In this document: piece by piece, positions 1 to 13,095 of the stretch | Position numbering within the stretch: position 1 is the stretch's first letter | How the letters are laid out: every line of letters begins with the position of its first letter | NCBI RefSeq assembly: GCF_004025325.1 | Contig: NZ_RSFE01000002.1 | Location: 186,001 to 250,000, forward strand | DNA length: 64,000 nucleotides | From: Pseudidiomarina gelatinasegens | Lineage (GTDB): Bacteria > Pseudomonadota > Gammaproteobacteria > Enterobacterales > Alteromonadaceae | Reading direction: 5' to 3' | Made by a program: the position numbers and the translations under genes | Notes under the pieces: generated by a model | Databases searched by the model: none | Seen by the model: only the letters and a program-made list of their open reading frames with translations | Told to the model about the DNA's origin: nothing

Positions 1-1
1 A

Positions 2-643
2 TTTGAAGCCATCATCGAAACCGCCATGCAAGGCAACTACGACATTATCGTTAAGGCCACCCATGAACACGAAGGTCTCGCTGCCCTGCTGTTCACACCA
101 ACTGATTGGCATTTGCTGCGCAAAGCACCGTGCAAGGTGTTGTTGGTGAAAGAGCATGAATGGCCCGAACACGGGAAGATACTTGCAGCAATTCATACCA
201 CCGGCGAACATGAACACCATCGTTCCTTAAACCGCATCGTCACCGAGGCGGCGCTACAGTTCGCACAATGCTTGCACAGTGACGTGCACTTGGTGAATGC
301 ATTTCCGGGCGCTCCCATTACAATCGCGGCTGAAATTCCCGAATTTGATACCACCAATTACCGCGAAACGATTCAAGAAAACCACAAAGTAGCCTTGGCT
401 GAACATGCCATGCCTTTTCATATCTCACCTCAAAATCAGCATGTTAGAGAAGGTTTGCCTGAACAGGTTATTCCTGAATTAGCTGAAGAACTTGATGCTG
501 AACTGGTTGTACTTGGAACCATCGGGCGTACAGGCTTTTCGGCTGCATTGCTGGGCAATACCGCTGAACACGTTATTGAGTCCATCAACTGTGATTTACT
601 TGCAGTAAAACCGGAAGGATTTGTGTCGCCAATTAAGCTATAA
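2..643 (+). CDS. uspE: Universal stress protein UspE (5' truncated by window edge)
   Basis: The reading frame is open from base 2, and the first in-frame ATG (26) is internal to the domain, so the gene begins outside the window. UspE-type proteins have two tandem Usp domains of about 300 residues in total; what remains is the end of the first domain and the whole second one. The C-terminal part shows the ATP-binding signature of Usp domains (GTIGRTG followed by LLGNTAE, about 40 residues from the end). The family is cytoplasmic and is induced by starvation and stress, with roles in motility and adhesion in E. coli. ttcA follows after 38 bases on the same strand, as near E. coli uspE/ttcA. The family assignment is strong; the UspE rather than another tandem-Usp label is inferred from context. 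Confidence 0.85.
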   Translation, partial: FEAIIETAMQGNYDIIVKATHEHEGLAALLFTPTDWHLLRKAPCKVLLVKEHEWPEHGKILAAIHTTGEHEHHRSLNRIVTEAALQFAQCLHSDVHLVNAFPGAPITIAAEIPEFDTTNYRETIQENHKVALAEHAMPFHISPQNQHVREGLPEQVIPELAEELDAELVVLGTIGRTGFSAALLGNTAEHVIESINCDLLAVKPEGFVSPIKL

Positions 644-681
644 TCGCTGCCGCTTTTTTATCGGTTTCAGTGAAGGTGCTT

Positions 682-1620
682 ATGCGCGCAGAAAATAATA
701 CGGAACAAGCCAATCAGCAAGGCTTTAACAAGCTCAAAAAACGACTTCGCCGTTCAGTTGGGCAAGCCATTCAAGACTTCAATATGATTGAAGATGGCGA
801 TCGCATCATGGTGTGTTTATCAGGCGGCAAAGACAGCTACACCCTGCTTGATATTCTACGTTTTATGCAACGCGTCGCGCCGATAAAGTTTGAGATTATC
901 GCGGTGAATCTTGATCAAAAGCAGCCCGGTTTCCCTGAGCATATTCTCCCCGAATACCTGCACAAAGAAGGTGTTGATTTCCGTATTATTGAAGAAGACA
1001 CCTACAGCATCGTCAAAGAAAAGATACCGGAAGGCAAAACGACTTGTTCGCTTTGCTCACGCCTGCGTCGCGGCATTTTATACCGTGTTGCCAGCGAGTT
1101 AGGAGCCACTAAGATTGCCCTTGGCCACCACCGGGATGACATGCTTGAAACGCTTATGCTGAATATGTTTTACGGCGGTACGATTAAATCAATGCCACCA
1201 AAACTTGTGAGTGATAACGGCAAGCATGTGGTCATTCGCCCGTTAGCCTATGCGCGCGAAAAGGACATTACCAAATATTCAGACTATATGGATTTCCCGA
1301 TTATTCCTTGCAACTTGTGTGGTTCACAGGAGAACCTACAACGTAAAGTCATTAAAGACTTACTGAAGCAATGGGACCGTCAGTATCCCGGGCGTATTGA
1401 GAGTATGGCAAGCGCACTGCAGAATGTTGTGCCTTCGCATTTGGCGGATACCGCGTTATTTGAATTCAAATCAATTCAAGCAACGGGAGAAGAAAATAGT
1501 GATGGCGATACTGCGTTTGATCACAGCACGCCAACCACTTTTTTGAATTATCGCGATGAAGAAGACGGCCAGAGTCTTGCTGATGAGTCCGGCGTTATTC
1601 GGGTGCTGAATTTAAGTTAG
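682..1620 (+). CDS. ttcA: tRNA 2-thiocytidine(32) synthetase TtcA
   Basis: TtcA thiolates cytidine 32 of certain tRNAs using ATP, an Fe-S cluster and a sulfur donor. The protein (312 aa, close to the E. coli length) has the PP-loop SGGKDS near residue 50 and the two cysteine pairs of the family: TTCSLC, and PCNLC about 90 residues later. A GTG at 670 would give four extra residues; I prefer ATG 682 because GAAGG (672-676) sits five bases upstream. The last 26 bases overlap the convergent bax gene. The last 50 residues are acidic and poorly conserved. Confidence 0.93.
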   Translation: MRAENNTEQANQQGFNKLKKRLRRSVGQAIQDFNMIEDGDRIMVCLSGGKDSYTLLDILRFMQRVAPIKFEIIAVNLDQKQPGFPEHILPEYLHKEGVDFRIIEEDTYSIVKEKIPEGKTTCSLCSRLRRGILYRVASELGATKIALGHHRDDMLETLMLNMFYGGTIKSMPPKLVSDNGKHVVIRPLAYAREKDITKYSDYMDFPIIPCNLCGSQENLQRKVIKDLLKQWDRQYPGRIESMASALQNVVPSHLADTALFEFKSIQATGEENSDGDTAFDHSTPTTFLNYRDEEDGQSLADESGVIRVLNLS

Positions 1621-2422
1621 GCTCAAGCACATCAACAATAATCGGACGATTAACACGTATCATGGAATTTAATTCATGAATGTAGTCTTCGCCGCGCTCT
1701 GAATAACTCAACAGTCCTGGCGTGAGATCTAAGGCTCTCACGTCAGCACCCGCGCTACGGCGTTCCGCCCGCAAACGACGCAAGTCGAAGTAAGCAGGAT
1801 GCGTATTGATATTGCGCAAGTAGCTGCGAACTGAGGCATTGACCGAATCGAACTTGCGAACTTCATGGTTCATGCCATCAACGCGCGAGTCTGGTACTAA
1901 TCCACAGCCTGGAGAAAAACACCACTGACCGAAGAAGTTCAGGGCGTCTAAGGCGAAGCGTGACGTGCCCCACCCAGACTCGTTGGCAGCTTGCACCAAA
2001 ACCAAAGCTTCAGGCACCACGTCCACACGGCGCATCAGCACCCCAAATGTGGCTTCTAAATCATCATAATCAACTTCAACATTGTAACGCGAAGCAATCG
2101 TTTCAAGTTGCTGCCGCTGTTGCTTAGTCAGTTTTGTGCCGTTTTTTGTGATGTTCTCAAGTTCTAGCGCACTATTTCGCTCTGCTTCAATTTTTGCATT
2201 TTCAGCTTTAACGATAGGCGCCAAATAACCAAAGAAGGCCTGCTTTTTATCTCGCACGTCGGCAAAGTCATTAAAATTAGGCACTTCTGTTATGGTTGGC
2301 ACAGTAACCACAACCTCACTGACTACTTGTTCGGAGTATTCGGCTTTATCGTGGAATAAGGTTGGCAACCAGATTGTCAACGCCACCAATAAAACCGCAA
2401 AACTCCATCCCAAAAATCGCAT
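1595..2422 (-). CDS. bax: Bax-family glucosaminidase-domain protein
   Basis: A 275-aa protein with an N-terminal hydrophobic segment (about residues 3-20, signal peptide or anchor), followed by a charged linker and a mannosyl-glycoprotein endo-beta-N-acetylglucosaminidase-like domain. The [12 protein letters not shown] stretch contains the expected catalytic glutamate of this fold, and NFFGQWCF follows, as in E. coli Bax. The likely role is peptidoglycan cleavage in the periplasm, though Bax itself has no settled physiological function. GGAG lies just upstream of the ATG. The upstream membrane-protein gene ends two bases before the start, so the two are probably co-transcribed. The 3' end overlaps ttcA by 26 bases. 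Confidence 0.85.
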   Translation of the reverse strand: MRFLGWSFAVLLVALTIWLPTLFHDKAEYSEQVVSEVVVTVPTITEVPNFNDFADVRDKKQAFFGYLAPIVKAENAKIEAERNSALELENITKNGTKLTKQQRQQLETIASRYNVEVDYDDLEATFGVLMRRVDVVPEALVLVQAANESGWGTSRFALDALNFFGQWCFSPGCGLVPDSRVDGMNHEVRKFDSVNASVRSYLRNINTHPAYFDLRRLRAERRSAGADVRALDLTPGLLSYSERGEDYIHELNSMIRVNRPIIVDVLEPNLNSAPE

Positions 2423-2424
2423 AG

Positions 2425-3222
2425 TTACTCCACTATTTCCGTGTCGGCCAAGCCGATAAGCGCATGATAAACAACGCCTATTGCGTTAAACGCCATCGGT
2501 AGGGTAAAAATTAATCCCAAAAACAATGGGATTGCACTGATTGCACAAATAATTACAACCAACGCCATAAATCCTAGTACGGGGAACATAGCTTTATTGA
2601 TCACCAGGAACGATGCCAGTAAAGCGCGGGGCGCATTCAGTTCACGGTCAATAATAAGTGGTACGGCAAACATCATCACCAGCTGCAAATAAATCACTGC
2701 CAGCATGACCAATACCACAGCAATCGCACCCCCTAACAGCATACCAATCGCAGCAAAAACACCTGCCACAACAGCCGTCAAAACCAGCTTAATAAAGGCC
2801 ACCAATACCAACTGTGGTGCAAACTTTAATACGCCGCGCAATATCCTAAGCGACGGCTTACGGTCTGCTGCATTAAGCATGCCAATATAAACGAGCATCG
2901 CCGCAAATGGCGCTAATATAAGTTCCTGCAGCAAGCTGCCAGCGATAAAGTTACCGACATTCACTTGTTCCCAGTCAATCTCGGTTTGTTCAGCAAGCAC
3001 CTGCTCGTCAAACGGGAATACCAACGCCAGCACATCCGAAACCACAATATTTAACGCCACAATACCGATGAATACACCGAGCATCCATGGCAGTGAACGC
3101 AACGTAATATCCCACGAGCGCTGCAGCAATTGCCCAATGGTTAGTTTAATCTCGCCACGCAAAGCTTGGCCAAAGTCCCCGACTGGTAAGTTGGGTGTCG
3201 TATTATTTGAATTATTAGACAC
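2425..3222 (-). CDS. Multi-pass membrane protein, YciC/BPSS1780-like
   Basis: A 265-aa protein with a short polar N-terminus and about six hydrophobic segments (roughly residues 40-62, 95-118, 132-155, 160-190, 205-230, 232-255). The layout and the motif around QLLQRSWDITLRSLPW resemble the YciC/BPSS1780 group of uncharacterised inner-membrane proteins; this is a resemblance judged by eye and no function is assigned. It precedes bax by two bases. A perfect -10 (TATAAT) and a 7+7 inverted repeat lie upstream, so transcription from this promoter may be controlled. Confidence 0.7.
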   Translation of the reverse strand: MSNNSNNTTPNLPVGDFGQALRGEIKLTIGQLLQRSWDITLRSLPWMLGVFIGIVALNIVVSDVLALVFPFDEQVLAEQTEIDWEQVNVGNFIAGSLLQELILAPFAAMLVYIGMLNAADRKPSLRILRGVLKFAPQLVLVAFIKLVLTAVVAGVFAAIGMLLGGAIAVVLVMLAVIYLQLVMMFAVPLIIDRELNAPRALLASFLVINKAMFPVLGFMALVVIICAISAIPLFLGLIFTLPMAFNAIGVVYHALIGLADTEIVE

Positions 3223-3254
3223 GCGAAAAATCTCCTTGTTGATTTTCGCCAGCG

Positions 3255-3284
3255 ATTATACGGTAACGATTAATGCGTTACCAA
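3255..3284 (-). promoter_or_regulatory. Promoter with operator-like inverted repeat
   Basis: On the minus strand TATAAT (3255-3260) and TTGGTA (3279-3284) are 18 bases apart. Between and over them lies a perfect inverted repeat, GGTAACG (3262-3268) and CGTTACC (3276-3282), with a 7-base A/T-rich centre. The arrangement suits a repressor site for the membrane-protein/bax unit. The cognate regulator is unknown. Confidence 0.5.
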
Positions 3285-3357
3285 TGGCAATACGGCTCAC
3301 TTATGGGATAATAAACCAAGTTCATATGAATTGATCACCTTTTGCCAAGGAGTTTTA

Positions 3358-3975
3358 GTGAAGTCTGGAACCAACCAACGCCGCTTTTCACGACGTCGCG
3401 CGACACCTTCTAAACCACGCACCGCGAATCCGCGGCTAATTTTATTAAACAAGCCGTATGGTGTGGTCAGCCAATTTTCTGGGGACGACGGTGAAGCAAC
3501 CCTAAAAGGTTTGGTTCCGTATAACGACGTTTACCCTGCGGGCCGTCTTGATAAAGATAGCGAAGGTTTATTGGTGTTGACGAATGACGGTGAGTTACAA
3601 CATAAAATTTGTCACCCAAAGCATAAACTAACCAAAACATACTGGGTGCAAGTTGAAGGTATTCCAACCGATGATTCTCTGCAGCAGTTGTGTGATGGGG
3701 TTGAACTTAACGACGGTATTACCCTGCCCGCAGAAATTATCCGTATGGATGAGCCCATAAACTTATGGCCACGCAATCCACCAGTACGGGAACGGAAGTC
3801 GGTTCCAGATTGTTGGCTCTGCATTAAAATCAGTGAGGGTCGCAACCGCCAGGTACGCCGAATGACAGCTGCTATTGGGCACCCTACTTTGCGCCTCATT
3901 CGCGCCGGAATTGGGCCGTGGTTATTACGTACTTTGCAGCCAGGCGAGTGGCGCGAAGAGCCTCCTGTGTGGTAA
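3358..3975 (+). CDS. rluE: 23S rRNA pseudouridine(2457) synthase RluE
   Basis: RsuA/RluB/E/F-type pseudouridine synthase, 205 aa. The catalytic-aspartate motif GRLDKDSEGLLVLTND is present, with the later RNRQVRRM motif typical of the family. The small size, the absence of an N-terminal S4 domain and the position just upstream of mnmA point to RluE, which modifies U2457 of 23S rRNA. I choose GTG 3358 because AAGGAG (3347-3352) is five bases upstream; an upstream TTG has no such site. In E. coli nudJ lies between rluE and mnmA; here it is absent and mnmA follows after 40 bases. Confidence 0.9.
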   Translation: MKSGTNQRRFSRRRATPSKPRTANPRLILLNKPYGVVSQFSGDDGEATLKGLVPYNDVYPAGRLDKDSEGLLVLTNDGELQHKICHPKHKLTKTYWVQVEGIPTDDSLQQLCDGVELNDGITLPAEIIRMDEPINLWPRNPPVRERKSVPDCWLCIKISEGRNRQVRRMTAAIGHPTLRLIRAGIGPWLLRTLQPGEWREEPPVW

Positions 3976-4015
3976 AATCCGCGGCCATTAAGAATCGCGA
4001 GTGTAGTTAGGGCAA

Positions 4016-5142
4016 ATGTCAGTAAATCAAAGCGAAAACGCTAGCAAAAAAGTCATCGTTGGTATGTCAGGCGGGGTTGATTCCTCGGTTTCTGCGTATC
4101 TGCTTCAACAGCAGGGCTATCAGGTAGAAGGCCTGTTCATGAAGAACTGGGAAGAAGACGATACCGACGAATATTGCGCGGCGGCGAGTGATCTCGCCGA
4201 TGCAGAAGCTGTCTGCGCTAAGCTGGGTATCGAACTCCATACAGTTAACTTTGCTGCGGAATACTGGGACAACGTGTTTGAGTACTTTTTAGAAGAGTAC
4301 CGTGCGGGTCGCACACCGAACCCAGACATCATGTGCAACAAAGAGATTAAGTTTAAAGCGTTTCTTGAATTTGCCGCCGGTGCGCTCGGTGCCGATTACA
4401 TAGCCACGGGGCACTACGTACGCAGACGCGAACACAATGGAAAATTTCAATTAATTCGTGGGCGCGACACCAATAAAGATCAGAGTTATTTCCTGTATAC
4501 CCTCGCGCATACCCATGTCGCGCAAACCTTGTTCCCTGTTGGTGATATTGAAAAGCCTGAAGTAAGGCGGATTGCTGAACAGCAAGGCTTGGTTACAGCC
4601 GACAAAAAAGATTCCACGGGCATTTGCTTCATTGGCGAGCGCAAGTTCAAAGACTTTTTACAACAGTACTTACCCGCACAGCCAGGCGTTATCGAGTCAG
4701 TTGACGGCGCAGTGCTGGGGCAACACGAAGGGTTGATGTATCACACACTTGGTCAACGTAAAGGCCTGCACATTGGTGGCCTCGCTGATGCCGGAGACGA
4801 ACCTTGGTATGTGGTTGATAAAGATGTGGAGCGAAATGTACTCGTGGTTGCACAAGGTAAAAATCATCCGCGCTTATTCTCTACCGGTTTAATTGCCGGC
4901 CAATTAGACTGGGTAGACCGCGAACCACGCCATGAAGCATTTGATTGTGTTGTTAAAACGCGTTATCGCCAACAAGATATTCCTTGCCGCGTTACACCAC
5001 TTGATGACGGCAAAGTACGCGTTGAATTTAACGAGCCTGTTGCGGCAGTTACACCAGGACAGTCAGCGGTGTTTTATCAAGGTGATGTGTGCCTAGGTGG
5101 CGGTATTATCGAACAACGTATCGCCAGTCATGAGGTGCTATT

Positions 5143-5146
<4 letters not shown>
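4016..5146 (+). CDS. mnmA: tRNA-specific 2-thiouridylase MnmA
   Basis: MnmA makes 2-thiouridine at the wobble position of Lys, Glu and Gln tRNAs using ATP and sulfur passed from the Tus relay. The 376-aa protein has the PP-loop MSGGVDSS near residue 18 and the two catalytic cysteines, in [10 protein letters not shown] and [12 protein letters not shown]. The C-terminal beta-barrel region (from [12 protein letters not shown]) is intact. Its stop overlaps the GTG start of hflD by four bases, so translation is probably coupled. Confidence 0.96.
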
Positions 5147-8328
<3,182 letters not shown>

Positions 8329-8332
<4 letters not shown>

Positions 8333-8748
8333 GCTTGCTGCTGCCACATTTCTTTGCTTTCAGATAACTGATACAAGTTTTCAGCGCGATTAATCAAATA
8401 CTGAGCGTATTTTTGCTGCTCAGGCTCATTCGTTGCTTGCTGCAATACGCCTTCTGCCTGCATCTGCCAACGCAGTGCAAAATAGCGCATGGCATCACGC
8501 GCATCTTTCGCGGCCTTGTCACCAATGATATCGGTCGGCACGTCGCCATTGATTACCCACAAGGTCTTTTTATCTTGTGTTGTAAATTTCCAAACCGCCA
8601 CATGTGGCACTAAATACCGACTGTCTTTCGAGAGAATACGGTCAGTAATAATGCCCTGCTCAGCAAGGTATTTATTCGCGGCCTGAAATTGCGCACGAAC
8701 CCATTCGGAAATTTGTTCTTCTGTCATTTTTGGCGGCTGTTCTGCCAT
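8329..8748 (-). CDS. Conserved protein of DUF4826 type
   Basis: A 139-aa soluble, charged protein rich in Gln, Ala and Trp. It has no signal peptide or membrane segment. The sequence (VPHVAVWKFTTQD, LWVINGDVPTDI, ARDAMRYFALRWQMQAE) resembles the DUF4826 family seen in Shewanella and relatives; this is by memory and unverified. No function is known. It is transcribed alone, convergent with roxA. Confidence 0.75.
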
Positions 8749-8867
8749 AATTTTGTCTCGCCCTACTGCTTATAATGGTTAACATATACGCTTAAATCGT
8801 TCAGTTATACTACCGAGATTTGGCTTAAACGCAACGGTTTTACCGACTGTAAACTTAGCTTGCAACA

Positions 8868-8884
8868 GTTTACGTAAACGTTAA
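8868..8884. promoter_or_regulatory. Palindromic operator, LiuR-like, upstream of leucine dehydrogenase
   Basis: The 12-mer GTTTACGTAAAC (8868-8879) is a perfect palindrome, and the 16-mer starting at 8869 (TTTACGTAAACGTTAA) is near-palindromic. It lies about 90 bases before the leucine dehydrogenase ATG. From memory, gammaproteobacterial LiuR, the MerR-type regulator of branched-chain amino-acid degradation, binds a TTTACGTwwACGTAAA-like site, and ldh belongs to that regulon in several genera. The regulator assignment is inference. Confidence 0.55.
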
Positions 8885-8971
8885 CAGTTTATTTCGGTAA
8901 TTCACTAGCGAAATACAGATCAAAATGCTAATGTTCGCGCAATTTTTTGGGATGAACGAGGATTACCTAGA

Positions 8972-10015
8972 ATGTCTCTATTCGAACACAAAGAGTTCGA
9001 CCAACACGAGCAAGTCGTGTTTTGTCATGACAAAGAAACGGGTTTAAAAGCAATTATTGCTATTCACGACACCACGCTTGGTCCATCGCTTGGTGGCACC
9101 CGTATGTGGAACTACCCTTCATCAGCCGAAGCATTAACTGACGTACTGCGCTTATCACGCGGTATGACATATAAAAGCGCCTTGGCAGGCCTGCCTCTTG
9201 GCGGCGGCAAAGCCGTTATCATCGGCGACGCAAAAACCATAAAAACGCCTGAATTGATGCGTGCTTATGGCCGTTTTGTAAACTCGCTCAGCGGTCGCTA
9301 CATCACTGCTGAAGACGTTAACATTCGTACCAGCGACATTGCTTATGTAGCTGAAGAAACAGCTTTTGTTGCTGGCACAGCAGAAAAAGCCGGTGACCCA
9401 TCGCCACACACAGCATTAGGCACCTACTTAGGGCTGAAAGCTGCCGCTAAACATAAGTTTGGTAGCGATGATTTGAACGGTATTAAAATCGCAGTTCAAG
9501 GCCTTGGTGCGGTTGGTTACGACTTTGCTGAATACTGTGCTAAAGAAGGCGCACAATTGTTCGTAACGGACATTAACGAAGAAGCCTGTGCCCGTGCAGC
9601 AAGTGAATTGAATGCCACGGTTGTTGGCTTGGACGAAATCTACGGCTTAGACGTTGACGTGTATGCACCTTGTGCACTTGGCGCGACCGTCAATGATGAC
9701 ACCTTAAAACTTATCAAGGCCAAGATCATTGCTGGCAGTGCGAACAACCAGTTAGCAACGCCTGCACACGATAAGATTGTCATGGACATGGGTATATTGT
9801 ATGCCCCTGACTACGTCATTAACGCCGGTGGTGTTATTCACGTTTGCAGTGAAGCTGCGAACATGAGCCGTGCAGAAACTGACAAGCGTGTGCGTGATAT
9901 CTACGACACCCTAGATCAAATCTTTGCTCGTTCAGCTGAAGAACAGCGTCCTACTGGCGAAATTGCTGACCAGATGGCGCGTGAAGTTATTGCAAACGCT
10001 AAAGCTGCGCGTTAA
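8972..10015 (+). CDS. ldh: Leucine dehydrogenase (Glu/Leu/Phe/Val dehydrogenase family)
   Basis: NAD-dependent oxidative deamination of leucine and other branched-chain amino acids to 2-oxo acids and ammonia. The 347-aa length fits leucine dehydrogenases rather than the larger glutamate enzymes. The glycine-rich motif LPLGGGK places the catalytic lysine at residue 80, as in the Bacillus enzyme. The Rossmann motif is GLGAVGYDFAEY (about 175-190). A GAGGA element precedes the ATG by about ten bases. The 3' end shares TTAA with the convergent ydiJ-type gene. A LiuR-like palindrome lies upstream. Confidence 0.92.
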   Translation: MSLFEHKEFDQHEQVVFCHDKETGLKAIIAIHDTTLGPSLGGTRMWNYPSSAEALTDVLRLSRGMTYKSALAGLPLGGGKAVIIGDAKTIKTPELMRAYGRFVNSLSGRYITAEDVNIRTSDIAYVAEETAFVAGTAEKAGDPSPHTALGTYLGLKAAAKHKFGSDDLNGIKIAVQGLGAVGYDFAEYCAKEGAQLFVTDINEEACARAASELNATVVGLDEIYGLDVDVYAPCALGATVNDDTLKLIKAKIIAGSANNQLATPAHDKIVMDMGILYAPDYVINAGGVIHVCSEAANMSRAETDKRVRDIYDTLDQIFARSAEEQRPTGEIADQMAREVIANAKAAR

Positions 10016-13000
10016 GCGCAGTTATTAGCAAGCCATTGAAGCGGGTGTAATGCCCGCTTTTTTGTGCTCATACGGTGCACTTGTGAGCGGCATGAAAAGC
10101 CCGTCGCAAGCGTGACGACATCCTGCTCCACCTTCGCTTTCCAACTCATATCGTAAAGCTTCTTGCTGGTTTCCTGATGTGCCAATTCATGACCATAAGT
10201 GCCAGCCATACCGCAACAACCGGTCGCAACTAAGTTTACGGGCACATGCCAAGTAGCAAATATCTGTTGCCACTGCTTCGCCGCCTTAGGCAGTGCGGTT
10301 TGTTCCGTACAATGACTGAGCAATTGCATGGGTTGCTCGGGTACGACTAAGCTTAATCTCTCGGCGCGGGATGGCAATACATCGCTTAACCATTCATGTG
10401 CCAGTAACACGCGATAGTTTTGTTCATCGGCAACATATTCACGATATTCATCGTGCAAACAAAGTACGGTCGAAGCATCAAGTCCCACTAATGGTAAACC
10501 TAATCCGGCAACCGTATTCAATTGTTGCGTCACGCGCGTTGCTGTGTCGGTAAAGGCATCAAGAAAGCCCTTAACATGCTGCGCCTTGCCGTTGCCCACA
10601 AACTCCAGCAACACAGGCCTAAAACCAAGACGTTCTGCAACGGTCCCGAATGCTTCGAGTAAGTCGGCCTCATAAAAGGTTGTAAACGGATCTTGCACCA
10701 TAACCACCAAGTCTTTTTGGTCCGCTGCACTTAATTGTGCCAGTTGATCAGCGGAATAGCTTGGCCATTGCAGTTTACGCCACCGTTGCGCGGCAGTTGG
10801 CGTAGATAGTTTAGGGGCATCAACGTACCCCACTACGCGCTCCGTAACCCATCGGCTAACGAAGTTATGGGTGAGAAAATTGCTAAGCCTTGGCAATTTC
10901 GCCATGGTTTTTGCAATAGGCTCCACATTTTTTACCAAATAGTCTTTTATTGGCCGCCGGTAGCGTTGATGATACCAAGCTAAAAATCGCGCTCGGAACC
11001 GCGGTACATCGACCTTCACAGGGCATTGGCTTGCGCATGCTTTGCAGGCAAGACAAGCATCCATTGATGATTTCACTTCATGGTTGAAATCATGTGGAAC
11101 CGAACTGGGCTGTTCTTGTAGCAAGTTGGCTTGTTTACCCTGCGGCAATCCTGACGGGTCAAACCCTTGTGCACTGCTTAATCGCAACCACTCACGAATT
11201 AAGGTAGCCCGCCCTTTGGGCGAATAACGCCGCTCGCCGGTGGCTTTGAATGACGGGCACATTGCCGAGTCGGCGTCATAATTAAAACACAGACCATTGC
11301 CGTTACAGCTCATCGCATCATTAAAGCTATCGCGAACATGAATGGGTATTTGACGATCATAAGCGCCGCGCTTGGTTGCATCCACCGACACCAGACTTGC
11401 ATCCGAGCCCCAAGGTGTACAGATTTTCCCTGGATTGAGCCGGTTATCCGGGTCAAATACAGCCTTAATCTTTTGCAGCTCGCCATAGAGCGATTCGCCA
11501 AAGAATGTTGGTGCGTACTCAGAACGATAGCCCTTGCCGTGTTCGCCCCACATTAAACCACCATATTTGGCAGTAAGCGCAGCAACCTTATCACTGATCA
11601 CACGCAGTAACTTTTCATCTTCCGGATTCGTCATATCGAGCGCCGGACGCACATGCAACACCCCGGCATCAACATGACCAAACATGCCATAATGCAGTTC
11701 GTATTCATCTAACAAGTGACGAAATTCGTCGATAAAGTCGGCTAAGTGTTCAGGCGGTACCGCAGTATCTTCGGCAAAAGCGACTGGTTTGCGTCTGCCC
11801 TTCGTGGCACCTAGCAAGCCAACGGCCTTTTTGCGCATGGCGTATACAGTTTGAATGCTGCGGGCATCCGTGCAAATTTGATAGCCAATCACACCCGCAT
11901 CAGGCTGATCTGAGATTAACGCATCAAGTTGCCCACAAAGATCCTGTACCTTGGTATCAATTTCACTTTGGTTTACCGCCGTGAATTCCACCATAGTAAT
12001 GCCGCGCATGGTTTGATTCGGCACGTCTTGTAGTTGTTCGGCCACTTGATGCCAAATAATGTCGTTACGGGCTAAATCAAGCACATTACTGTCAATGGTT
12101 TCAACGGACGTCGCGCGCGCTTTCACCAAAAACGGTGCATTGCGAAGTGCGGCCCGAAAATCACTGTATTTAACATTTACCAGTACTTTGTGTTTTGGAA
12201 TTTCGGTTAAATTCAGCCGCGCCTCACAGACAAAAGCTAAGGTGCCTTCAGAGCCCGCTAACAAGCGCGATAAATCAATCGTATCTTGCTCAGGGTTGTA
12301 GCAATGCTTTAAGTCGTAGCCAGTCAAAAACCGATTTAAGGCTGGAAATTTATCGTCAATGGCAGCGCGCTGTCCCACACAGGTCGCAAGTACTTGGCGG
12401 TAAATAGCGGCTTCTAAACTTTGGCCTTTGGCTTTATCTTCAGCTTCAGCACGAGAAATTGGCCGCGTTACCAAGCAGTCGCCGTTGATTAATACCGACG
12501 TTAACTCAAGAACATGATCACTCGTTTTACCGTATACCAGTGAGCCCTGCCCGGAAGCATCGGTATTGATCATGCCACCTATGGTCGCGCGATTGCTGGT
12601 TGATAAATCGGGAGAAAAGAATAAACCATCACTGCGCACTGCGTCATTGAGTGCATCTTTCACCACACCGGTTTGACAACGCACCCAATGGTCGGCTTTA
12701 TTTACTTCTGTGACCTCGGTGAAATAACGACTCAGATCAACCACAATGCCAGCCGTTAACGATTGACCATTGGTGCCAGTACCGCCGCCACGAGGCGCAA
12801 ATTGAATTCCACGGAAGCTATCGCGCTGGGCAACCTGCAGCGCCTGCTGCAATGCGGCCACGGTGCGCGGGTACAGTACCGCTTGCGGTGCCTGTTGATA
12901 AATGCTGTTATCCGTTGCAGCGACCATGCGACCCCCATAGGTCGCATCAATGTCGCCATCGAAACCTTGCGCATCAAGCGCTAGCAAATAGTCTTGATAA

Positions 13001-13071
13001 ACCGTTTCGATACGCGCTTCAAGGCGCTCATATGCGGTAAATATCGGTAATACTGATCGAGTTTCCGTCAT
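10012..13071 (-). CDS. ydiJ: YdiJ-family FAD-binding and 4Fe-4S dehydrogenase (D-2-hydroxyglutarate dehydrogenase type)
   Basis: A 1019-aa fusion with three parts. First, an N-terminal FAD_binding_4 domain (PRGGGTGTNGQSL near 90-105). Second, an FAD-linked oxidase C-terminal domain (VAFAEDTAVPP and HYGMFGHVDAG). Third, an Fe-S half with CLACKACASQCPVKV and a later TGCCGMAGT cysteine-rich motif like that of GlpC/LctE proteins. E. coli YdiJ has been reported to oxidise D-2-hydroxyglutarate; other D-2-hydroxy acids are possible. It lies 24 bases downstream of ppsA on the same strand, consistent with routing an organic acid toward gluconeogenesis. No stem-loop separates the two. Confidence 0.9.
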   Translation of the reverse strand: MTETRSVLPIFTAYERLEARIETVYQDYLLALDAQGFDGDIDATYGGRMVAATDNSIYQQAPQAVLYPRTVAALQQALQVAQRDSFRGIQFAPRGGGTGTNGQSLTAGIVVDLSRYFTEVTEVNKADHWVRCQTGVVKDALNDAVRSDGLFFSPDLSTSNRATIGGMINTDASGQGSLVYGKTSDHVLELTSVLINGDCLVTRPISRAEAEDKAKGQSLEAAIYRQVLATCVGQRAAIDDKFPALNRFLTGYDLKHCYNPEQDTIDLSRLLAGSEGTLAFVCEARLNLTEIPKHKVLVNVKYSDFRAALRNAPFLVKARATSVETIDSNVLDLARNDIIWHQVAEQLQDVPNQTMRGITMVEFTAVNQSEIDTKVQDLCGQLDALISDQPDAGVIGYQICTDARSIQTVYAMRKKAVGLLGATKGRRKPVAFAEDTAVPPEHLADFIDEFRHLLDEYELHYGMFGHVDAGVLHVRPALDMTNPEDEKLLRVISDKVAALTAKYGGLMWGEHGKGYRSEYAPTFFGESLYGELQKIKAVFDPDNRLNPGKICTPWGSDASLVSVDATKRGAYDRQIPIHVRDSFNDAMSCNGNGLCFNYDADSAMCPSFKATGERRYSPKGRATLIREWLRLSSAQGFDPSGLPQGKQANLLQEQPSSVPHDFNHEVKSSMDACLACKACASQCPVKVDVPRFRARFLAWYHQRYRRPIKDYLVKNVEPIAKTMAKLPRLSNFLTHNFVSRWVTERVVGYVDAPKLSTPTAAQRWRKLQWPSYSADQLAQLSAADQKDLVVMVQDPFTTFYEADLLEAFGTVAERLGFRPVLLEFVGNGKAQHVKGFLDAFTDTATRVTQQLNTVAGLGLPLVGLDASTVLCLHDEYREYVADEQNYRVLLAHEWLSDVLPSRAERLSLVVPEQPMQLLSHCTEQTALPKAAKQWQQIFATWHVPVNLVATGCCGMAGTYGHELAHQETSKKLYDMSWKAKVEQDVVTLATGFSCRSQVHRMSTKKRALHPLQWLANNCA

Positions 13072-13095
13072 AAAGCGCCCTGACCTTCCTACAAC

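Noticed and set aside
26-643. A complete single-domain Usp gene starting at ATG 26
   Set aside because: The frame is open to the window edge with conserved sequence before the ATG, and UspE has two domains; the gene is truncated.
911-1102. A small protein in another frame inside ttcA
   Set aside because: No ribosome-binding site and no recognisable features; the main frame is a conserved full-length TtcA.
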